Assembly: GCA_000436755.1 (NCBI GenBank)
Contig: FR887340.1
Coordinates: forward strand, 34,727-56,995
Source: Clostridium sp. CAG:253
GTDB taxonomy: Bacteria; Bacillota; Clostridia; Lachnospirales; Lachnospiraceae
Length of the DNA stretch: 22,269 nucleotides
Reading direction: 5' to 3'
In this document: piece by piece, positions 17,241-22,269 of the stretch
Numbering within the stretch: the stretch's first letter is position 1
Layout of the letters: every line of letters begins with the position of its first letter
Notes under the pieces: generated by a model
The model's database searches: none
What the model was told of the DNA's origin: nothing
What the model saw: the letters and a program-made list of their open reading frames with translations, nothing else
Made by a program: the position numbers and the translations under genes

Positions 17241-17313
17241 CGCACTCGAAGAGATTCGAACCCTCGACACACAGCTCCGGAGGCTGTTGCTCTATCCACT
17301 GAGCTACGAGTGC
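17241..17313 (-). tRNA. tRNA-Arg (anticodon CCG)
   Basis: Reading the minus strand, the 73 bases fold as a full cloverleaf: acceptor GCACTCG/CGAGTGC, D stem GCTC/GAGC, anticodon stem ACAGC/GCTGT around the loop CTCCGGA, and T loop TTCGAAT with a stem containing two G-U pairs. The anticodon CCG reads the arginine codon CGG. The 3' CCA is not encoded; the discriminator G is followed at once by a run of seven T. It faces the end of the large secreted-protein gene. Confidence 0.96.
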
Positions 17314-17331
17314 GTATAAATACAATTCATT

Positions 17332-17360
17332 ATTCTAGCATACCGCATTGTTATTGTAAA
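17332..17360 (-). promoter_or_regulatory. Sigma-A promoter of the tRNA-Arg gene
   Basis: On the minus strand: TTTACA (17360-17355), 17 bases, TAGAAT (17337-17332), with TG one base before the -10 (extended -10). The predicted start is about 12 bases before the tRNA. The -35 is part of an inverted repeat shared with the divergent promoter at 17456. Confidence 0.82.
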
Positions 17361-17466
17361 GTGATTAGCGATGATTTGGTCAGCATTTGGTCATATATAA
17401 TTGTTTGAGGGGTATGGTTAATGCATGGGGTGTGGATGACAATTATTCAGCTAACTTTACAATAAC
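17350..17466. repeat. 13-bp perfect inverted repeat holding two divergent -35 boxes
   Basis: GTTATTGTAAAGT at 17350-17362 is the exact reverse complement of ACTTTACAATAAC at 17454-17466; the arms are 91 bases apart. Each arm contains the -35 box of one of the two outward-facing promoters. Confidence 0.85.
17374..17393. repeat. Two 9-base direct repeats between the divergent promoters
   Basis: ATTTGGTCA occurs at 17374-17382 and 17385-17393, a period of 11 bases, about one helical turn. A tandem regulator site is possible; nothing known matches. Confidence 0.45.
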
Positions 17467-17484
17467 TTTGTGTTGTGCTAAAAT
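17456..17484 (+). promoter_or_regulatory. Sigma-A promoter of the gene at 17536
   Basis: TTTACA (17456-17461), 17 bases, TAAAAT (17479-17484), with TG one base before the -10. The predicted start lies near 17491, giving a leader of about 45 bases. Box sequence and spacing nearly duplicate the divergent tRNA promoter. It probably drives the membrane protein and the rluF-like gene. Confidence 0.8.
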
Positions 17485-17535
17485 TATACTTTATGAAATG
17501 TAGGCATAAAGCTGTAAATTAGAAAAGAGAATTTT

Positions 17536-18171
17536 ATGATTAAGTATAGAAAAATGATTGTTTTTTTTATCATAGGTGTACTGTTGATTGGAAGCGGTGC
17601 CATATATACGATATTGTCTGCTATGGGAACGGATGTACAAGAAGAGGTGTCAGACAAAACTAAAACATCTGTAAAAAAAACACAGCAGGATGTGTCAGAG
17701 ACTTATGTAAATGAACAGATAGAAAGCCTTATAAGTGGGTATTTAAATGCTAAACTTGCGGATGATATTTCTGCAATAAATACATATGTAAATGATTCTG
17801 AATTTATTGACGAAAAAAAAATTCTGAAACAAAATCAGTATGTGGAATCATACAGCAATATAAAGTGTATAATAAAAGAATGTAAAAAAAAGGATACATA
17901 CAGAGTTTATGCATATTACGATATGAAACTGTTCGATATAGAACAGCAGCTGCCGTCATTAGCGTCATATTATGTTATCAGGCAGGATGGAGATTATAAG
18001 ATTTTTTTGGGAAAGATTGGCAGCAGTTTACAGAAACAGATTCAAAATATGGATAAAAGTGAAGAAATAGTTTTATTGAAGGATTCTGTTCAAAAGCGGA
18101 TGAAAGATATTATAGCCAAGGATGAGCAGGTCAGATTGTTTTTAGAGGGATTAAAAAGTGCAGGATACTGA
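17536..18171 (+). CDS. Membrane-anchored extracytoplasmic protein of unknown function
   Basis: The 211-residue product has a short basic N-terminus (MIKYRK), one membrane segment (about 7-29, IVFFIIGVLLIGSGAIYTILS) and no cleavage motif, so it is likely anchored with the rest outside. A polar linker (about 32-55, rich in Thr/Lys/Gln) leads to a soluble domain (about 57-170) with helical start YVNEQIESLISGYLNAKLADD and strands TYRVYAYYDMKLF and SYYVIRQDGDYKIFLGKI. This order is reminiscent of NTF2-like folds, but that is only an impression. I do not recognise the family. The ribosome binding site (AAAAGAGA) is weak. It has its own promoter and is followed 17 bases later by the pseudouridine synthase. 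Confidence 0.8.
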   Translation: MIKYRKMIVFFIIGVLLIGSGAIYTILSAMGTDVQEEVSDKTKTSVKKTQQDVSETYVNEQIESLISGYLNAKLADDISAINTYVNDSEFIDEKKILKQNQYVESYSNIKCIIKECKKKDTYRVYAYYDMKLFDIEQQLPSLASYYVIRQDGDYKIFLGKIGSSLQKQIQNMDKSEEIVLLKDSVQKRMKDIIAKDEQVRLFLEGLKSAGY

Positions 18172-18178
18172 AAGGCAT

Positions 18179-18183
18179 GGTGA
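18179..18183 (+). promoter_or_regulatory. GGTGA ribosome binding site deciding the pseudouridine synthase start
   Basis: GGTGA ends five bases before the ATG at 18189. The upstream in-frame ATG at 18177 has AAAGG only one base away, too close to serve. This favours 18189. Confidence 0.55.
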
Positions 18184-18188
18184 TATAT

Positions 18189-18914
18189 ATGGATGAAAAA
18201 ACAAGTGCAAACGGAGTGCGGATAAATAAATATCTTAGTGAAGCAGGTGTTTGTTCAAGACGTGAAGCAGACAGAATGGTTGAACAGGGAAGAGTATGTA
18301 TTGACGGTGTCGTTGCAGTATCAGGCGCAAAAGTTTTTGAAGGACAGGATGTAACGCTTGATGGAAAGAATGTCAGAAAAGAGGAAGAGGAGATATATCT
18401 GGCATTTTATAAACCGAAAGGAATAGTTTGTACTACGGCAACTGAAGAAAACGGTGAGAAAATTAAAAATGTTGTCGAGTATATAAATTATGATAAGAGA
18501 ATATATCCGGTTGGCAGATTGGATCAGGCATCAGAGGGACTTTTGCTCATGACAAATCAGGGTGAAATAATGGAAAAAATATTAAGAAGCCGATATGGAC
18601 ATGAAAAAGAATATTTTGTTAAAGTAGATCACAATATAACAGATGAATTTTTGAAAAAAATGGGAGAGGGAGTACCTATACTTGATACAGTGACAAAGCC
18701 ATGCAAAGTATGGAGAGAAGACGATAAAAGCTTTCATATAATACTCACTCAGGGATTAAACAGACAGATAAGACGAATGTGTGAATATTTTGGGTACAGA
18801 GTTGTGCATCTCAGACGAGACAGGATAATGAACATAACTCTTGCCGGATTAAAAAAAGGTCGGTATCGTAAGCTGACATTAAAAGAAATATCGGAATTGA
18901 AAAGAATGTTGTAA
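18189..18914 (+). CDS. rluF: 23S rRNA pseudouridine synthase, RluF-like
   Basis: The product (241 residues) has an N-terminal S4 RNA-binding domain (VRINKYLSEAGVCSRREADR) and an RsuA/RluB/RluF-type catalytic domain with the aspartate in YPVGRLDQASEGLLLMTN. The C-terminal half matches what I recall of E. coli RluF closely: HEKEYFVKVD, ITDEF, GVPILDTVTKPCKV, and LTQGLNRQIRRMCEYFGY followed by RIMNITLAG. RluF makes pseudouridine 2604 in 23S rRNA, so that is the best guess, although many clostridial homologues are named RluB or simply 'pseudouridine synthase'. It lacks RluF's long basic C-terminal tail. The start at 18189 is chosen for its GGTGA site; an in-frame ATG at 18177 would add four residues. 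Confidence 0.85.
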   Translation: MDEKTSANGVRINKYLSEAGVCSRREADRMVEQGRVCIDGVVAVSGAKVFEGQDVTLDGKNVRKEEEEIYLAFYKPKGIVCTTATEENGEKIKNVVEYINYDKRIYPVGRLDQASEGLLLMTNQGEIMEKILRSRYGHEKEYFVKVDHNITDEFLKKMGEGVPILDTVTKPCKVWREDDKSFHIILTQGLNRQIRRMCEYFGYRVVHLRRDRIMNITLAGLKKGRYRKLTLKEISELKRML

Positions 18915-19008
18915 AAGTTTACTGGTAAGATATTTGGCAGTTTGATTATTCGTTGCACCGGAGTAAGAATAACAATATTTTTGATTAATATTATGGAGGA
19001 AATGATGT

Positions 19009-20964
19009 ATGGCAGATATCGGCAGGATGAAAGAACTTATTGATATATTAAACAGGGCATCAGCTGTTTATTATCAGGGTAAAGACGAGATAATGAGCAA
19101 TTTTGAGTATGATAGATTGTATGATGAGCTTGTATCTCTTGAAAAAGAGAGTGGACTGGTACTTGCAGGAAGTCCGACGCAGAAAGTTGGATATGAGATT
19201 TTGAGTGAACTCCCAAAACAGACTCATCCGTCTCCGATGCTTTCTTTAGATAAGACCAAACAGGTCAACGAGCTTGAAAGCTGGCTTGGAGACAAAGAGG
19301 GGCTTTTATCGTGGAAGATGGACGGATTGACAGTAGTGCTCACCTATGAAAACGGACAGCTTTTAAATGCTGTGACAAGAGGGAACGGCGTAGTTGGAGA
19401 GGTTATCACCAACAATGCAAAAGTATTTAAAAAATTACCAATCAGTATACCGTTTAAAGGACATATGGTATTAAGGGGTGAAGCTGTAATCACATATTCC
19501 GAATTTGAAAAAATAAATGCGTCACTTTCTGAGGAAGAACAATATAAAAATCCACGTAACCTATGCAGCGGTTCTGTCAGACAGTTGAACAATGAGATAA
19601 CAGCAAAGAGAAATGTTGAGTTATACGCATTTACGCTTGTTGAGGCAGAGGGTGTAGATTTTGAAAATTCTCAGAAAAATAAGATGGAGTTTATGCGAAA
19701 GCAAGGCTTTCAGGTAGTTGAATATAAGCTTGTTACAAAAGAAAACATAGCTGAAACAGTTGAGTGGTTTTCAGATAAAGTCAAGACAAATGATTTCCCG
19801 TCAGATGGACTTGTTTTATTATATGATGATATAGAATATGGAAATTCACTGGGTTCAACGGCAAAATTTCCAAGAAATGCCATTGCATTTAAATGGGCAG
19901 ATGAAGTGGCAAAAACAAAACTTTTGGAAATGGAATGGAGTGCATCAAGAACAGGGCTTATAAATCCGGTTGCAATCTTTGAGCCGGTTGAACTTGAAGG
20001 CACAACAGTAAGCAGAGCGAGTGTGCACAATATTAGTATCGTCAGGGAATTAAAGCTTGGAATCGGGGATGAAATTGAGGTTTATAAGGCGAACATGATA
20101 ATACCTCAGATAGCCAAAAATCTTACGGAAAGTGATAGTCTTGAAATACCGGATAAATGTCCTGTATGTGGAGAAAAGACAGTTATTCACAAAGAAAATG
20201 ATGTAGAAGTTTTATTCTGCGAAAATCCCGATTGTCTGGCAAAGAAAATAAAATCAATTTCTTTGTTTGTGAGCAGAGATGCGATGAATATAGACGGAAT
20301 GTCAGAGGCAACGATTGAAAAATTTATAGCAAGAGGTTTCCTTCATGAACTTGCTGATTTATTTAAACTTGAGCGATATAAAGATGAAATTATATCAATG
20401 GAAGGCTTTGGAGAAAAGTCCTATGAAAAGCTTATAAAGGCAGCAGATGCAGCGAAGGTGACAACTACGGCAAAGTTTATATACAGTCTTGGTATTTCAG
20501 GTATAGGTCTTTCAAATGCTAAGATGATATGCAAAGCATTTGATAATGATTTTGATAAGATAAGAAAAGTTTCAAGGGAAGAACTTATTGAGATTGATGG
20601 AGTCGGAGAAGTATTAGCTGACTCATTTGTGTGCTTTTTTGAAAAAGAGAATAACAATCATGTAGTCGATGATTTGCTTAAAATCATTAAAATAGAAGAT
20701 AGTGAGTCATCTGTTCAAAATGATATGGAAGGAATGAATTTCGTTATAACAGGCTCAGTTAACCATTTTTCAAATAGAGGTGCGGTAAAAGAGCTTGTGG
20801 AGAGCAGAGGTGGAAAAGTTACGGGCAGTGTGACATCAAAAACAAAATACCTTATAAATAATGACAGCACAAGTAATTCATCAAAAAATAAAAAAGCAAA
20901 AGAGCTAGGAGTGCAGATAATAACAGAAGATGAATTTATTGATATGTTTTCTGTTAAATTGTAG
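19009..20964 (+). CDS. ligA: NAD-dependent DNA ligase (divergent LigA)
   Basis: LigA seals nicks in replication and repair, using NAD to form an enzyme-AMP intermediate. All domains are present: Ia region (about 1-70), adenylation domain with KMDG (Lys103), LRGEAV, DGLVLL and AFKW motifs, OB fold, a four-Cys zinc finger (C384, C387, C404, C409), helix-hairpin-helix repeats (about 420-550) and a C-terminal BRCT domain (about 575-651). Length 651 is slightly short. Several normally conserved stretches differ from canonical LigA: SNFEYD for SDAEYD-type, TRGNGVVGEVIT for TRGDG..GED(I/V)T, NPRNLCSGSVRQLN for NPRNAAAGSLRQL, and ANMIIPQI for AGDVIPQV. GGAGG lies 9 bases before the ATG. A weak promoter-like pair (TTGATT, 17, AAGAAT) is at 18942-18970. 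Confidence 0.92.
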   Translation: MADIGRMKELIDILNRASAVYYQGKDEIMSNFEYDRLYDELVSLEKESGLVLAGSPTQKVGYEILSELPKQTHPSPMLSLDKTKQVNELESWLGDKEGLLSWKMDGLTVVLTYENGQLLNAVTRGNGVVGEVITNNAKVFKKLPISIPFKGHMVLRGEAVITYSEFEKINASLSEEEQYKNPRNLCSGSVRQLNNEITAKRNVELYAFTLVEAEGVDFENSQKNKMEFMRKQGFQVVEYKLVTKENIAETVEWFSDKVKTNDFPSDGLVLLYDDIEYGNSLGSTAKFPRNAIAFKWADEVAKTKLLEMEWSASRTGLINPVAIFEPVELEGTTVSRASVHNISIVRELKLGIGDEIEVYKANMIIPQIAKNLTESDSLEIPDKCPVCGEKTVIHKENDVEVLFCENPDCLAKKIKSISLFVSRDAMNIDGMSEATIEKFIARGFLHELADLFKLERYKDEIISMEGFGEKSYEKLIKAADAAKVTTTAKFIYSLGISGIGLSNAKMICKAFDNDFDKIRKVSREELIEIDGVGEVLADSFVCFFEKENNNHVVDDLLKIIKIEDSESSVQNDMEGMNFVITGSVNHFSNRGAVKELVESRGGKVTGSVTSKTKYLINNDSTSNSSKNKKAKELGVQIITEDEFIDMFSVKL

Positions 20965-21077
20965 TATAATAGTTACCGTTCACACTGGTACAACAAATAA
21001 TTGATATATTGAATAGCTATTAAAAAATAATGGGACAGAATATAAAGAATATATAATACAGGAAAGGGGCGTTAAAT

Positions 21078-21986
21078 ATGCCAATTAAAGTTCAAAACAA
21101 TCTTCCGGCAAAGAAGATAATGGAAAAGGAAAATATATTTATGATGGACGAGACAAGGGCGGTATCTCAGGATATAAGACCTTTGTACATTGCAGTTTTG
21201 AATTTAATGCCGCTAAAAGAAGAAACAGAGGTGCAGCTTCTTAGAAGTCTTTCAAATACACCGCTTCAGATAGAGATAACTTTTTTGACAACAGCAACAT
21301 ATATTGGAACAAATACACCGGCAAGTCATTTAAATGAGTTTTACAAAACATTTGAGGATGTAAAAGACAAAAAATTTGATGGCTTGATAATTACCGGAGC
21401 ACCTATTGAACATATGGAATATGAGGATGTTCAGTATTGGGATGAGCTTACAAAGATAATGGATTGGTCAAATACAAATGTTACCTCGACACTTCACATA
21501 TGCTGGGGAGCACAGGCAGGACTTTATTATCATTTTGGAATACACAAATATATGCTGCCAAAGAAAAAATTCGGAATATATGAACACAATGTACATCACA
21601 GAAAAGAGCCTTTGTTACGAGGATTTGATGATGTGTTTTATGCACCGCACTCACGACACACAGGTGTCAGTCATGATGAGATAGCAGCATGTGAAGATTT
21701 GACGGTACTCGCTGAATCAGAGGAAGCGGGAGAACTTATTTTATTATCTCATGATGGCAGAAAAGTATTTGTTCTTGGTCATCTTGAGTACGATAGAATG
21801 ACACTTGATTCAGAATATAAAAGGGACAGGGCAAAAGGACTTGATATTGATGTTCCTGAGAATTACTATCCAAATGATGACCCGGAGCAGAGACCAAAGC
21901 TTCGGTGGAGAGGAGCTGCAAACGCATTATTTAGCAATTGGCTTAATTACTATGTATATCAGAATACACCTTATTCGTGGGATTAG
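21078..21986 (+). CDS. metA: Homoserine O-acetyltransferase, MetA family
   Basis: MetA-family enzymes acylate the hydroxyl of homoserine, the first step of methionine synthesis. The 302-residue product has the nucleophile Cys142 in [14 protein letters not shown] and the His235/Glu237 pair in VLGHLEYDR. Residue 111 is Glu ([12 protein letters not shown]). In studied MetA proteins Glu111 goes with acetyl-CoA and Gly111 with succinyl-CoA, so this is probably an acetyltransferase despite the usual 'succinyltransferase' name. AGGAAAGGGG ends 8 bases before the ATG. The 113-base gap after ligA holds no S-box or other riboswitch and no convincing promoter, although AT-rich -10-like boxes occur (20965, 21052). 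A terminator lies about 170 bases downstream. Confidence 0.94.
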   Translation: MPIKVQNNLPAKKIMEKENIFMMDETRAVSQDIRPLYIAVLNLMPLKEETEVQLLRSLSNTPLQIEITFLTTATYIGTNTPASHLNEFYKTFEDVKDKKFDGLIITGAPIEHMEYEDVQYWDELTKIMDWSNTNVTSTLHICWGAQAGLYYHFGIHKYMLPKKKFGIYEHNVHHRKEPLLRGFDDVFYAPHSRHTGVSHDEIAACEDLTVLAESEEAGELILLSHDGRKVFVLGHLEYDRMTLDSEYKRDRAKGLDIDVPENYYPNDDPEQRPKLRWRGAANALFSNWLNYYVYQNTPYSWD

Positions 21987-22157
21987 AAACCGAGAAAACA
22001 GCGCAAAATAAGTTTTTTGTCAAAATGTTAAAAATTATAAAATTCCACGAAATTATATATATTTCAATGGGTAATTGGTGTAAAAGTGGCGTAAATAAAA
22101 ATTAGTGGCGTAAATGACAAAAGACAATAAAATAAAGCTATTGTATGGTGCAAATAT
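21987..22157. other. Non-coding AT-rich stretch after metA
   Basis: Apart from the repeats listed separately, I see no reading frame or RNA gene here. It separates metA from its likely terminator. Confidence 0.4.
22085..22115. repeat. 12-base direct repeat, period 19
   Basis: AGTGGCGTAAAT occurs at 22085-22096 and 22104-22115. A partial third copy (GGTGTAAA) begins at 22077. Function unknown. Confidence 0.6.
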
Positions 22158-22188
22158 GAGAAGAATGTGGAAATATTCTTCTCTTTTT
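22158..22188 (+). terminator. Intrinsic terminator downstream of metA
   Basis: GAGAAGAAT (22158-22166), an eight-base loop, then ATTCTTCTC (22175-22183) forms a perfect 9-bp stem followed by TTTTT. It is about 170 bases after the metA stop with no gene between. Confidence 0.8.
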
Positions 22189-22227
22189 ATATGTGAAAAT
22201 AAAATTACAAAAAAGGAGAGTGAAATA

Positions 22228-22269
22228 GGGCTACCACAATCCCACTGGCTTTAGACGATGGGTTAAGGT
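22228..22269. mobile_element. Possible end of an IS200/IS605-type element, cut by the window
   Basis: The last 40 bases are clearly richer in G and C than what precedes them. They contain an imperfect hairpin, CCCACTGGC TTTA GACGATGGG (22241-22262), with a TTTA loop and two mismatches. Hairpins of the form CCCACxGGC-TTTA-GCC...TGGG are typical of subterminal ends of IS200/IS605 elements. No transposase sequence is inside the window, so this is tentative. Confidence 0.3.

Noticed and set aside
16835..17299. 154-residue minus-strand frame rich in Phe/Leu
   Set aside because: It is the complement of the lysine-rich end of the secreted-protein gene (AAA read as TTT) and its start runs into the tRNA gene.
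1..22269. CRISPR array, toxin-antitoxin, phage or biosynthetic cluster
   Set aside because: No spaced identical repeats, no paired small toxin/antitoxin genes and no phage genes were seen; nearly all genes have housekeeping matches.

Overview
The window looks like core chromosome of a low-GC Gram-positive anaerobe of the class Clostridia, most likely a Lachnospiraceae member. This rests on the AT-rich, A-biased sequence, strong GGAGG-type ribosome binding sites, the split HisZ/HisG(short) ATP phosphoribosyltransferase, an NfnAB-type pair, a DUF5688-family protein, and a large secreted protein of BspA-type leucine-rich repeats and InlB-type B-repeats. I made no database search, so the genus is left open.

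Layout. Bases 2-1321: ftsY, cut by the left edge. 1358-2578: ilvA, a threonine ammonia-lyase with an ACT domain. 2690-7826: a tight histidine operon, hisZ-hisG-hisD-hisB-hisIE, whose last gene carries an N-terminal degenerate HisF-like barrel. hisA, hisF, hisH and hisC are not here. 7844-8581: a 60-residue membrane protein and a CYTH-domain protein. 8610-10935: nfnA-nfnB, flavin/iron-sulfur subunits expected to couple NADH, NADPH and ferredoxin pools, closed by a strong terminator.

An AT-rich gap of more than 550 bases then leads to a DUF5688 gene and, 29 bases later, a 1568-residue secreted protein. A tRNA-Arg(CCG) lies on the minus strand at 17241-17313. Its promoter diverges from the promoter of a small membrane-anchored protein (17536-18171), and the two promoters share a 13-bp inverted repeat. 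That protein is followed by an RluF-like pseudouridine synthase and, after a 94-base gap, ligA, encoding a divergent NAD-dependent DNA ligase. metA, with the residue linked to acetyl-CoA use, follows, then a terminator. At the right edge is a hairpin that resembles an IS200/IS605 end.

Most genes are housekeeping: amino-acid synthesis (His, Ile, Met), redox balance, protein targeting, rRNA modification and DNA ligation. I saw no CRISPR array, phage or complete mobile element, and no clear new multigene system. The best leads are the HisF-like/HisIE fusion, the DUF5688 and surface-protein pair with its Cys/His repeats and acid-free lysine-rich tail, and the mirrored divergent promoters.
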